From Phytophthora colocasiae (Eukaryota > Oomycota > Peronosporomycetes > Peronosporales > Peronosporaceae): a stretch of 64,000 bases of DNA. The stretch lies in contig JAGKQI010000105.1 in NCBI GenBank assembly GCA_018806915.1, positions 1,612,001 to 1,676,000 on the forward strand, written 5' to 3'. This document shows positions 19,473 to 31,277 of this stretch, piece after piece. Under the pieces are notes generated by a model. The model did no database searches. It was given only the letters and a program-made list of their open reading frames with translations, and had not been told where the DNA came from. The position numbers and the translations under genes were made by a program. The number at the start of each line of letters is the position of its first letter. The first letter of the stretch is position 1.

Positions 19473-20227
19473 TTATGCCCCAGAAACAACAACCTTTACG
19501 GGTATGTCGAGCCCTGCGATGGGTCCATAACCTTCCGGAGCAGGTCTCTTGCCTAATGCGCACTGGATCAATTCCTTGACCTTACTATTGGCGACATTTT
19601 TCTTCTTGCGGCGGTTCCAGGACTTGCCACTGACTCGCACCGCACGCTCCTGGTCGTTCAGCACACCCTGACTCAGCTTTTTGTTCTCGAAGAAGTCCCG
19701 CACGCAGAAGATCGTCACCGTCTCCCCGTAGTCTGAAAGAAAATACAGAAGTAAATAAATCAATTTCAAGAAGAAAAAAAATGACAATTGAGCCATTCGT
19801 ACAGTGGAAATTGGTCTCGCGGAACTCGTTCTTGATCACAGGCTTCTTAAGTCTGACAGGCTCGAGCTCAAGTTTCTCGATCTCTATTACAATAATAATT
19901 CTAGTTAGTATATATATGCTGATGGTAGACAAATGGAAGTTACCAACCTTTCACATGTACCGGACAGCCACCGCGTGCCAGACAACACTTTTTACAGGCC
20001 GTTTGAGTGCAGCTGATAGCGACGTGCTTCTTGTTGCTACAGAACAGACACGTGCGGCCGGACGTCTCCATCTTGGCACGTTTCGCAGGAGGCTCGACGA
20101 TCTCCACCTCCTCCATGGATGCGTCTACTACATTCTCTTTAATCTCCACCTGCACCTGCACCTCCTGCACCACATCCCGCTCCTGCTGCGACTCCTGCAT
20201 CACTACGTCCTCAGGCGTGCTCGACAT
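19473..20227 (-). CDS. Cys-rich basic nuclear-type protein, unknown function
   Basis: The inferred CDS is complement of 19948..20227, 19803..19883, 19473..19732; 206 aa. Introns have a clear CTAAC-like branch or pyrimidine tract and keep phase. The N-terminus is acidic and Gln/Val-rich, followed by a basic 'PPAKRAK' that could be a nuclear localisation signal. Residues about 60-90 hold a compact Cys/His cluster ('CLFCSNKKH', 'CTQTACKKCC', 'GGCPVH') that would bind zinc. The C-terminal part is basic ('WNRRKKKNVANSKVKE'). The Cys cluster recalls the CxxCC..C..H motifs at the ends of some tRNA-dihydrouridine synthases, but no synthase domain is present. Function unknown. Confidence 0.7.
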
Positions 20228-20637
20228 GGTCGCGAACGGTTAAAACAAGTCACACAAACGCGGCAATGTCACTAAATGACATTCAAGTGAGGTTGTCCTT
20301 AAAGTGGATTTCCTGGAATCTGAAAATTATCCTGCGCGCCTGCAAGTGCGAATTCGACGGCAAGGCTTGCTAAATATATACAAGACGTGTTAGTGAACAT
20401 ACCATGTTGCTTTCGTTGCAGAAGTGCGCATGTAGCGCTCGCTACAACAATGATTAAGTACATGGAAACGGAGGGGTAGGGTGGGATTTTTAGAAAGTCA
20501 CGAGAAGGTTTTTTAGATGTCACACAAACGAGGCACACAAACATGACTATACGCAGAACACGTATAGTATACATATCAAGTACGTTCTAGAAGCAAGACG
20601 TCAACGTGGCCAACTTCCAGCGAGGATAGAGAAGAAT
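20228..20637. other. Divergent promoter region, Cys-rich gene and ubiquilin
   Basis: 410 bp between two divergent start codons. Contains AT-rich patches (TATATACAAG near 20376, GTATAGTATACAT near 20563). No coding sequence with a recognisable domain was seen; the minus-strand ORF across 20299-20574 looks fortuitous. Confidence 0.4.
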
Positions 20638-22375
20638 ATGGTGAATCTACACGTGAAGACGACGGCGGGGAAGAATTTCTCGGTGGATGTGGCGCTTGAT
20701 GTCACTGTGCTGCAGTGCAAGGAGGCGCTTGTGGCCCCGTCCGAGGTGCCTGCAGCTCTGCAGCGTCTAATTTACAAGGGCAAAGTGCTCAAGGATGACC
20801 AAACGCTCGAGAGCTACGGTACATGAAGATCTGCTGCGTATTTTATTGAAACTTACTGAATCTTTACTGACGGATATCTCCTGCAGGCATCCAGGCGGAA
20901 GATACGATCTACTTCGTCAAGGGGTCAGCCCGGCCGGCGAGAGCTACGCCGGCTGCAACTACCGCCCCTGCTGCTGCTACGACGACCCCAGCTCCTGTTG
21001 CTCCAGCTCCATCCCCGGCTGCTCCCTCAGCTGCTAACCCGTTCAACTTCCCGCTGTTCCCCGGAGCTGGTTCTGAAGGAACATCTAACAATTTGTTTGG
21101 CAATATGATGGGAGCTGGAGGAGGCGCGGGAGGCATGCCCAATATGCAGCAAATGCAACAGCAGATGATGGAGAACCCCGAGATGGTCCGGCAGATGATG
21201 GACTCGCCCATGATGCAAGGCATTCTCAACAACCCGGACATCATGCGCAACATTATGCAGAGTAACCCAGCCATGCAGCAGCTCATGGAGCAGAACCCGC
21301 AGCTGAACCACATTATGAACGACCCGGAACTGCTCCGACAGAGCATGGAGGCTATGCGTAACCCTGCAGCGATGCGTGAGATGATGCGTAACCAAGATAC
21401 TGCGTTGAGGAACATTGAAAGTCATCCCGAGGGATTCAACGCGCTGCGACGCATGTACCACGATGTGCAAGAGCCCCTGATGGACGCTGCAGCTAGCGGT
21501 ACTCCTGCTCCTAGAGGCCCAGCGTTCACTATGCCAGGAGTTGCTGGAGGAAGCAGCAACGGAAACTCGACTAGCACGACACAGTCACAGAGCTCCACTT
21601 CGACGTCTGCAACTCCTGCTGCCGCTGCTAACCCGTGGGCTGCAAATGGTACTGCAACTGGTACTGCTTCAACTGGCGCTGCCGGTGCTGGTGCTAACCC
21701 TTGGGGTGCTGGCATGGGCGGATTGGGCGGTCTTGGTGGAATGGGAGGTATGGGAGGCCTTGGCAGCAACCCGGAAATGATGGCCCAAATGATGCAGAGT
21801 CCGTTGTTTCAGGCAGCTATGAACCAGGTGACAAGCAACCCAGAACAGTTCATCTCGCAAATGGAGGCAATGAACCCGCAGATGGCTACCATGATGAACG
21901 CCAATCCTCAGATGCGGCAAATGATGTCAAACCCCGAGTTCTTGCGCCAGGCTATGAACCCGCAGAACCTACAGGCAATGATGCAGATGCAAAACGCCAT
22001 GAACCAGTTGCGCGGATCCGGACTTATGCCAGGGTAAGTCATTGACGTACTTGAGACTGGAAGGCAAAGCTAACTTTCGACCTGTTGTTTAGACTCGATG
22101 GCATGAACTTCGGTGCTGGAACTGGAACTTCCACTACTGCTGGAGATGCCAACCCTGCTGCTGCGGCCAATCCATTCGCGATGTTCGGTGGTTTCGGTGC
22201 TACTCCAGCAGCTCCAGCAGCTCCAGCAATCAACCCGGAAGAGCTCTATGCATCGCAACTAACGCAACTGAACGACATGGGCTTCCCCAATCGAGACCAG
22301 AACATTCGCGCGTTACAAGCCACTTTTGGCAACGTGCAAGCCGCCGTCGACCGCTTACTCAGTGGCGCTATATAA
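20638..22375 (+). CDS. Ubiquilin/Dsk2 (UBL-STI1-UBA) proteasome shuttle
   Basis: The inferred CDS is join(20638..20818,20887..22033,22093..22375), 536 aa. The N-terminal ubiquitin-like domain (about 1-75; '[20 protein letters not shown]') is split by intron 1. Ala/Pro-rich and Met/Gln/Gly-rich linkers surround two STI1-type regions ('[19 protein letters not shown]', '[20 protein letters not shown]' and a second set from about residue 360, '[20 protein letters not shown]'). The UBA domain is at the C-terminus ('[20 protein letters not shown]'). This is the full architecture of ubiquilins, which deliver ubiquitylated clients to the proteasome and chaperone membrane proteins. Starts 108 bp upstream of the FANCD2-like gene's region, in tandem. 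Confidence 0.93.
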
Positions 22376-22485
22376 CTGCAACCTCAGTTGTCTGCAATAC
22401 AGAAAACAATTAATTGTTTTTTTAGACTCACCTTATGCATCCTATTAGTAGCCTGTCATCATACAAATCCCAAGTCAAAAGCATA

Positions 22486-25400
22486 ATGGAGCACGGTAGC
22501 GCGCGCGAGTTGCTTCGTGCAAGCGCCACGGACGCCGACGCCGTGCGCCAGTACCTACAGTCCATTGAAGCCAATGAGGTGTGTCTATTTACCCGTTAAC
22601 AGCACTGTTCTATCTTCTAACTCTTCCTATTCCACAGCTCGATGGTCTTTTGGATGGTATTGCCCCTCGCACCTCAAAGACTAAAAAGAAGAGCGAGTTC
22701 TTAGTAAAGGAAGACTGGCTGCCGTTGGTACACACACTAGTACAATGTGAAGCTACGAGGCTGCGTGCTGCCTCCAGAATCATCCAAGTCTTGCGTCGAG
22801 GCAGCCCAAGCGAACTGGAGAGCATGCAGCTTCTTACAGAAATAAGTTTGGGTTACGCCAGCGCTCTGGACGAGCTCCAAGAGCTTAAGGAGAAAGTTCA
22901 ACGTTCGCAACACTCGGTGAAGAGGCAAAAGCTGCTGGAGGAGATCCGCACAGTACTGGATATCGTGTTCAGCTTCCTTGAGGAAGTGGTGAAGGACGTC
23001 ACCCCTAATAATGGCAAAGTGCTGCCTCAATTATTAGGTTTGGTGCCTTATTTCTTGAATTTGAGTGAAGAGCTGAAGAATGAAGACGCCGGAGCTAGTG
23101 AGAATCTGGCCAAGCTGCTGGAACTACCGTGGAGTTGCCAAACTGTACCTAGTCTGCTGGATGTGCTGGTGGAGGACAGCTCCTTGATGTCTAAAGAAAG
23201 CTGGCAACATCTTCAGGTGCATTGGAGAGCTGTTTGTTGCTGCATGAGCGAAATGCTGATCGGTTTCTGATGTGCAGGTGAATGTGGAGCGGATGGTGAC
23301 GACATCGCCCGAGATGGCAAGTGAAACGATGAACCCGATGATTCGAGAGTGCGTGCTGGTGGCCAATGTGACAGGTGACCACAAGTGGATTGGTATTGTG
23401 CGTTATTTGCTACGGCAGCTACCGGTGCATCTGCGGCAAGTGGCAGAATTCAATTTGCAAATGGTACGTGATATACTTGATCCTGGAAGAGCGTTATCCT
23501 TATTATTTGTGTTTCTACCAGAGCTTCAACCAGTCTCCGCGCATTGTAGCGCTTGTATGCGAATCTATTCGATCCAGCCAAATATCAGGAGATGGTGAGA
23601 TTGGGAGCCAGATTGCCACCCCTCTGTTTGACGAACAAGAGTGTGGTGCAACAAACCTCAAGATAGAATGGCGTGACTTGTTCTTGCTGCTCCATTCTCT
23701 TCAGGCTTCGAAGCCGGTGTTGCATCATAGAACGTCATCTTCTCGCGTTGCAACGGAAGCCGCCGTGTTTTCGGATATTGAACAACTCGCATGGTGGATT
23801 ATTCAAAATGATTTTAAAACGCTGAGTCCTACAACGAACATCCCAGACTCACGAACAACGAGTAAAACCACTGAGGTGTATGTGCGTGATCGAGTGGAAC
23901 TGCTTCTGAATTTCGGTGGGAAGCAGATTCATTCTCGCCAGTGGAAAGCGCTGCTTTTGATGGATATGGCATTCTTTTGGATAGAGCAGAGTAATGGGAC
24001 TGCAGATGACAAAATGGCAATTTCGAAGTCTACCTCGGCGCTGATGCTGTTGCAGGCGATCTTCGAAACGGTACGCAATTTTATGGCTGTCGTGCTCCTA
24101 ATTCCCATTAATTTGTTTATGGTTTATAAGGCCCCAGAGACACGCGCTGAAGTCCTCAGCAGCCTTTTTGAACGGTCCCAGAAACCTGCTATGAAGAAGG
24201 TTATAATTGTGTGCGTACGATAAATGCCGTAGTGGTACTAACTGTGGATGAACTAATTGTGATAGATTGCTGGGGAGACTATTTCACAACTATTTATTTC
24301 GCAATCAGACAAGCTGTTTCCACATCTAAACGCCATTCAAGACTGGCTCAGGTAATGTTGAGCTGTGATATTTTATTAAGAAAATGACCTAATGTCGATA
24401 ACAGTTTGCAGTTCCAACGATCGCTCGACGGCGCTCACGAGTTTTTCCATATTGCCTCCAGATTGGCAACAAGATACAAAGGTATGCTTTGGTGAAATCG
24501 ATAGTTGACGATTACAGCTGATTGTTGTTTTATTTTGCTAGATTTGTACAATTTCTTGATGATATTTCTACGAAAACTTCTGTCCACTGGTAACCGATCT
24601 CATCAACAGTTTGCTGTTGACATGTGGTGTACTTGGTTAGAATACCAGCTACCATTCAACGAGCAGCAAGAAGTAAGTAGTACCACTAGACCATCGTCTT
24701 GTTAAGATATTGATCGTACTGATGTTTGTAGGAAGAAATTATTTCTGCCCTGAAAAACAGTATAACTGCTTGCCACGACATCCGAGCATGGTCATTTGGA
24801 CGATTGGAGCAAGTTTTTCACTTTAGTGATACCAGTACAGAAGTGGTTCCCACATCATTGCGAAAAAGTTCGTGGGAGGAGGTGCACAGGTTTCTCTCTC
24901 GAGAGATTGGTAAGTTTATCGTCCCAAAAATGTCAGGTTTCATGCAATTTGGAAATGAAGACAGTTCAGACGAATGCGACGACGAGGACTCAGGCTTATC
25001 GAGATTTCAGTTCACCTCGTTCGATGAATTCTATCAGCAAAACGCCAGCCTAGATGGCGCGGCATCGATTGGGTTGGTATTCCAAAAGTTGCTATCGTGC
25101 TTGATACAGTTTGAAAAAGCAGTATCCCAGTCAAAAGTATCGTTCGACGGTTTGCCAATTGAGGGTCTCAACGACAAAGAATCAGACATCAAGCAGTGGC
25201 TTGTAGATGTGGTTTCCAACTGGAAATATTTTTTCCACTGGATTTGCCTCGATTCTAACGAGTTGTTGAACCAGTCAGCACAAGGTAGATTTTGTGAAAA
25301 AAGAGCGTGGTGGAAGCTTGTAGCACGGATCTACATTGGCTGTGGAATTTGTAATCTTGCGATCGAGATGTTATTGTGGACTCAACGTGCTGGAGACTTG

Positions 25401-27699
25401 GGCGATCGAGATAATACCAGGCTGGGACTTGTGGCATTTTGTATGGATGATGGCGCAATTTCGATTTGGTCTTTGATGGAGATGGAATTTAGTTTATACC
25501 GGATGATACATAAACTTGTATCACACTACTCAAACGAGATGGATACGAGCTTATCAAAGGAGTACGTTCGGGCATCGTCGTATGGTCTTCTCACAGTGAT
25601 ACAGCCAGAAAAACTTCAGATTTTGACTGCCATCAAGAATATTTTTGGGGAAGCTACATCAAACTCAGCTCAGGAAAGACGAAGTGGAATATCTTTTGAC
25701 ACGGTTCTGTTTACGCTGGACTCATGCTGGAATGCAATCGGAGAGGAAGACCTCTTTGGAGCAGTTTATCCCCGTGATACCGATGGCAGACGTCTCAGTG
25801 AAGCAGGCTCGGTTCTTGAGATGTTGTTGTGCATCTACATCGATATTCGTGACCGCGTGGTGGCAATATCCGGTAACTTTGGTGCAGATGGCGATACAGA
25901 TGACATGAGGGACGAACCAACTTCCAGGTTGCAGTTTTCACTTTTTGCAGATTCCATTTCTGCTAAATTTCCTGCACCGGCACGTCAACTCGTAGCCCCC
26001 AGTAAAAAAGCGAAACCAATTGTGCTACTTGACGGAAAATCCGGGGAAGAGCTTCTAGAGCATGTTTGTGCTGCAATTGGACGGACGCTGGAGGTCATGC
26101 TCAAATCGTCGAATCTTAACTCTATGCACAATGTAGTTGGACAAGTATTGCAAACCATACCGTGGGTCGAACACGCGATCGATTCCGAAGGACTGGGAAG
26201 CAGTAGGAGTCATTTCACGCGTTTATCTCACTACTTTTTGAGTGATGTCGAGAAGTGCGCTCAGCAAGATGGTCTTACTAAGTTGGGTGTAGCGTGTGCA
26301 ACACTTAGCAAACGTCTACGGGATATTGCAGCTGAGACTGCAGATTGGACCATTTCCTGCTCAGATTCCCATGCGTTATCTTCGCTCGCCTACAGTGTCA
26401 TGTGTGAGAACGTTGTCTACAACCCACGTCTTTTACGACTCCTGATGGATATCTGCCTCCCAACTCACCTTGCTCTCCACATTAAAACGTTTGTTATGTT
26501 AGAGAATAAGATAGATGGAATTATGCAAGCGTGTGGAATTGACGTGGCCGAAGTTGCGGCTTCGCCAGTTAGCTCGGGCAATGCTTGTCGTCAGCGATCA
26601 CACAAGTGTGTAAACCGCCGGAAACGACTTCGACAAGATGTGGATGAAAGATCTCGTCATGGATTACAAGCAGATTCTGAATCGGAGTCCGATGCTAGGT
26701 ATTCTTCCGACTTCGACGATCAGTCTGCTGCTTCTGGCGCTGGCGTCGGTTTTAACGCAAACAGTGTCGGATTTAAGCAGGCTTCTTCAAGAAGCCATGA
26801 CCGTATCCCGCACCTTCAGTCGCATGCTAGCCAAAGCATTGCGATTCTTGCCGTCCTGGCTGTGCTCGATCAATCTCAAGCCACGCTACTTGATGCCGTT
26901 ACCGCCAATACCAACCACAGCAACCCCCCATTGCTTCCTCATCACCAGGACATTTTGGGCTACATTCGAATTTATGAGCTAGTCAGCAAGGCGATTAGTG
27001 CCAACCGGGATTTTTCATGGGATACCCGAAAGGTGATGTTGAAGATACTTCATATGATTGAGCTGGGTCTGCGCATCGGAAAAGCTAGTGGCCTTCGAAA
27101 GGGGCTGCCAGAGTTCGAACTATCGAATATATGCATCTATGAGGCATCAGTGACATCGGCATTGCGAGCTCGAACGTGGGTGGATGGTGTTAAAAATGCA
27201 AGTCGAGACTCGGGAACGAAAACCAAGGTAGGATTTTTTTGGGTGTAATTGTGTGCTGTGCGTCATCATCCATTATCAACCAAAAATTTTACATGGACAT
27301 TAGGTATCTGCAACTTTACTTAAGATGGATATCTTCTTTCTTCAAGTACCAGTTACTGTGCAAACTTGGCTGAAGGAGGTACTTGCGCCTGCTTTCATAT
27401 TCAATACTACTGGCCTTATTTCTAATCACTCTCTGCACACGTGACAGACCACTGTATGTGACGAGACAAAGGAACATCTGAAGACATTGGTGGCGCTGGT
27501 TAAAGAGAAGATTGCTCCAACTGAGCAAGCACATGGCAACCACGCGAAGGCGAAATCCCGACAACGCCTGCTTGGCGTCGTTCCGATCGTGAGAAAGCGG
27601 CGTAAGCGCCTTCGAAGCCGACACCCTATCATCGACGCGTTTCTCAACGAAGAAGATGGTCGAGACGCATTCGCTGACTTGGAGGATTTTATTGAATAG
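22486..27699 (+). CDS. FANCD2-like Fanconi anaemia pathway protein
   Basis: The inferred CDS is join(22486..22578,22638..23216,23278..23463,23522..24070,24131..24199,24266..24351,24405..24481,24542..24672,24732..27227,27304..27378,27448..27699), 1,530 aa. All 10 introns are GT-AG and phase-consistent. The predicted protein is all-helical and about the length of FANCD2. By eye the best correspondences are near the N-terminus ('SIEANELDGLLDGIAPR', 'TVPSLLDVL') and 'EQLAWWIIQNDF' (about residue 410). The C-terminus is basic then acidic ('VRKRRKRLRSRH', 'NEEDGRDAFADLEDF'), as in nuclear FANCD2/FANCI proteins. Family knowledge: the monoubiquitylated FANCD2-FANCI clamp acts in interstrand-crosslink repair. 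The assignment to FANCD2 rather than FANCI is tentative, and the ubiquitylated Lys cannot be named. Converges on the LRR gene (79 bp). Confidence 0.6.
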
Positions 27700-27778
27700 A
27701 ACGGGAGGGATAAGCTGCCCTCTCCGATGTATACGCAACTTTGTTGTAAACCTACTGATGTGCTGTGTTTGTGCGATG

Positions 27779-29867
27779 TTACAGTTGATAGTTACGCCGG
27801 ACCAATTTTGTCGTCGCTGGTGTCTTTTTGGCCAAGTATTTAGTGAAGTCCTGCAATGTGCTCATCAGTCGATTAGAGATCAAGCAGTGATGAACCGCAA
27901 GGTTACGAACCTTGTGCCGAAGCTTGTACTTCCCTACCAGAGAGTTACTGACTGCTTCACTTTCCCGTTTCAACGCACTGAACTTGGAGCTGCAATCTTG
28001 CGACACTGGTATTTTCTCGCGAGTAAATGCTGTCATGTAGAAACTCGTTCGAGGTGTCGATGTTGGCATTTTTGACTCCCAGTTCTCGACATCGTCATCC
28101 AAACTTGGTACATGGGATGATTTGGACCTGCTTGAGGAGTGACCATCATCAGCCAGTGCTTGGAGGTGATAACCTTGCTGGGATAGCTCGAGACTTTCTT
28201 TTACAAGTTGCTGGAGAATTTGATGTGAGCAAGACCAACGTACACCGGACGATACATTGCTTAACGTACTTCGGATTTGGTATCGGTGGTGAGCATGGTC
28301 TGTAGTCGGCGCTAGTAAAATGGCAGCTTAGCATGGAGCAAGATCGAGTCAAACCATTCATGAGACGTACTTGCATAACAGCACATTTGTCGAAGCATGC
28401 GGCCGCTTGTTGCCGCAGCTCCAATGGACTCAGCATTTCACACTGAAGTTGCTTGGACTGAAAGAGCTTCAAGATTTAAGACACGAAGGTTGGATATCGA
28501 TATCAAATTATGCACATGAAATGACACGCCAGACAAGGAACTCACCTGAACAAACGGTTTCCACTGAATATTGCCGGATTCCGGTATGATATTCTTCAAA
28601 TTGTTCAAGTCACTAGTCTTTCCTTCAAGTCGAAATCCGTTGTATGAAACAGCGTAACCGCGCGTACGAAGGTATCGAAACACTGATTCAAGACATTCCT
28701 GGGCGATTCCGCTGCACATGTTAATAATGGTCAGTGCGAGTGTGGGTCCATTTTTGGTAGTCAACATCACCTATTCTTCACGTGTTCGAGCGACTGGAAG
28801 AACTTCTTTAGTGCCGTGACTTCCCAGTCTCCTACCCCTGAAATCTCGTTGGCTTTGTTAGTGTTGGCATTCCATCTTGACTTGGAAGGGGCCGATAGCG
28901 CTTGAAGCTGAGTTCGTGTGAGCTCTTGCTGCTCTCGCTCTGCTGACTCTTGGGCTTGTTTCTGGTGTTAGTCAAACCTCGTCAGCCAAACGCAACACGT
29001 GTGTTCAAGATATTTTGCTACGCACTTGCTGTTCTCGCTTGATCGCTGCGACCTCCTTGAAAAGCATCTTGACGGTTCCTGATAAAGCTTGCGGTGGGGC
29101 ACTAGCAACTGTGGTGGACTCCTTTGTGCTCTTTTTGGATCGCTGATTTGAACTGCCATGAACACCTCCATCTTCACCAGAATGCAGCTGCAACCTGCGT
29201 ACACCGAATTCGAGAGTTGAGATGGTGCTATCTACTACTCGGTCTCCGGTTCATTTACCTCGCTGCTTGTGCACGTTCTTCATCTGTGATGACATGCCGA
29301 TCCAGAACGTCTAACGAGGGTATTGCTCGAATAACTTGCAACCGGTAGTTCTCTTCCTCCACAACCGTGTTACCGAACAAGTCGAGATCTCTCAAGCGGG
29401 ACAACCGACTTAGCACTTCCAGTGTGCCCTGCAAATCCTTGAGCTGGTTATCGTACAGACGGAGTTCCTGAAGAAACTTGAAGCGTGGCAGCGAAGAACC
29501 AGCCAAAGAACTGCACAGTGTATCGTAAGTAAAGGAACGGAAGGAAGAGCGCACCAGGTATTTGCTGTACCGGATGGAATTGTTTTGAGCGTAGAGCTGC
29601 TTGATACGGAAACACTCGTCCAGACCATCGAGTTCCTGAATCTGGTAGCGATTCAGTCTACGCTTGGACGGTTCTGCTTGCAACACTACGTACCTGATTA
29701 TCATTGATCCAGAGTACCTCCAAGTTGACAAAGGCGTCGAAGTTGGCAATCTTGTCGATCCTTTTGCTGGCCATGTACAGCTCCGTGCAGTTTTTCACGT
29801 ATTTATGGTTCTTTATGGGCAGCTCCGCATGAGGATCAGCTAGCCGAAGCTTTCGAGTTGTCGACAT
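27779..29867 (-). CDS. Leucine-rich-repeat protein with coiled-coil/helical C-terminus
   Basis: The inferred CDS is complement of 29694..29867, 29571..29641, 29259..29510, 29026..29194, 28771..28961, 28546..28711, 28371..28442, 27779..28210; 508 aa. All junctions keep phase. The first intron is placed so that 'NLEVLWINDN' runs into 'QIQELDGLDECFRIKQL', preserving the LRR register. About five SDS22-type repeats occupy residues 20-150 ('LRLYDNQLKDLQG', 'LRDLDLFGNTVVEEENYR', 'LDVLDRHVITDEERAQA'), the LRR-cap form seen in axonemal LRR proteins. The rest is charged and helical, with possible divergent EF-hand-like helices ('VTALKKFFQSLEHVKN'). Flagellar role is inferred from repeat type and neighbours (divergent from the EF-hand gene at 30052, 184 bp away). 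Confidence 0.75.
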
Positions 29868-30051
29868 GCTCAACTATGCGCTGAAAACTCGACCTGGAGC
29901 AGATTTGAGAACCTATTTTCAAGAGATTCTCCAACAACCTTTTTTTACAGATCGACTGTAATTAGCTTGGTGAAGGTGGAGGCTGCGGTAACGACGCACT
30001 ACTCGAAGAAACACCACGCCGGAGGTCCTAGCTGGAAAGGATTGCATCACC
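29868..30051. promoter_or_regulatory. Compact divergent promoter, LRR and EF-hand genes
   Basis: 184 bp separate the ATG of the minus-strand LRR gene from the ATG of the plus-strand EF-hand protein, so the two probably share promoter sequence. No specific element was identified. Confidence 0.4.
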
Positions 30052-31257
30052 ATGTCTATGTTTGATACTTACAATCAGAAGAACAACAAGGCTGCTCTAG
30101 TGGGGAATTGGGTCGAAGAAGACGCCCTCCGGGATAGAACAGGTTTTGCCCGTCGAAAAGTACCGACACCTCTATTCGCACCAGGTGAGGGCTGGTTCTG
30201 AGCGGTTTAGTTGCATTTTGAATCGTAACTAACAGCATTCGTTCTGAGATCAGATCGAAAAGAGTCTCGGTATGAAGAAACGCACAAACGCGTCCTCTTG
30301 CATGAGACACCTGCAGCGATAACATGCAACAGCCACGCTAGCGAATTCACACCCCCACCTTTCGAGACCACACTTCAAGCTAGCACTCGGTACGCTGACT
30401 TTGCAGCGGATAAACCTGGTCCTGGGCCGAGAAGCTCCCTTCGCGATCAGTATCTAGTTGAGACTGCCAAACGTCTGCACAATGAGCAACGCGCACGTGA
30501 ACGAGAAGAGAAAGAATTGGAGTATCAAGTGGCAGCTCGAATTACGGTAGCCAAGAGCTCATTCGTACCGATGGATTCTTCAGCACTGGTTAAGAGTCGA
30601 GTTCCTCGAGGATGCAACGGTTCATTATCTCGTCAGGTGGATCCGAACATTCAGCACTTGACTAAGGGGGAAACTGACAGTATTGACCAGATGAAACTCG
30701 ATCTGCTTCATGGCACCACCGTCACCAGATACTCATACGCACTGACAACTGGTGCCGGCTTGGACTTCCCAGCCACAGTTTCCGATGGAAACAACGCATT
30801 TGGTCGATCCAGTACGTTCACAAATGAGCTCAACGATCCATCAAAGCGTCACGGGGAAGCTACAGAGCCCGGTTGTATGCAAGACGAGCGACTTGGAACA
30901 AGTGTTCACCAACGCGCCGCACTTAAGCGACTACTGAACCTGTTAAAAACCGAGTCGGAGGTAGCGGAGCGTCTTCTTGATACCATGAGGCATGGCCCCG
31001 GGTCGACGCAGATTGATCAGCCACAGCAAGAAGACGGGTACGTCGATCTGCACAATTTCCGAGCAGTTTTTTCGTCAACAGGGGCCGCTCTTCCTGTCAA
31101 CAGTTCTGTTCGAGGCTTGCCAGCCATTCTCACAGACAGGGAGGTGATCCACATCTTCATGTTCTTCGATCGTGACAACATTGGTGCGATTCAGGTTGGA
31201 GCTTTCCTCAATTACTGCACCAGTCAAGGCCAGCAGCTCCCTTTCACCATCCAGTAG
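30052..31257 (+). CDS. EF-hand-like protein resembling axonemal/microtubule-lumen proteins
   Basis: The inferred CDS is join(30052..30184,30254..31257), 378 aa; the intron is phase 1. The N-terminus reads 'YNQKNNKAALVGNWVEEDAL', with a G-N-W-x-E-E motif reminiscent of ciliary proteins. It is followed by 'STRYADFAADKPGPGPRSS', which resembles the short Y/F-P-G-P-R boxes of microtubule inner proteins. A helical E/R-rich stretch ('LHNEQRAREREEKELEYQ') is next. The C-terminus has a divergent EF-hand pair ('GYVDLHNFRAVFSS', 'FMFFDRDNIGAIQVGAFLNY'). No exact family was recognised. Axonemal function is inferred from motifs and from the flagellar neighbourhood. Its stop codon lies 20 bp from that of the convergent giant IPT gene. 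Confidence 0.7.
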
Positions 31258-31277
31258 TAGATATTTTCCAAGCCTTG

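Noticed and set aside
19781..20275. 164-codon plus-strand ORF opposite the Cys-rich gene
   Set aside because: His/Leu-rich translation is the antisense of the acidic/Gln-rich exon; no independent support.
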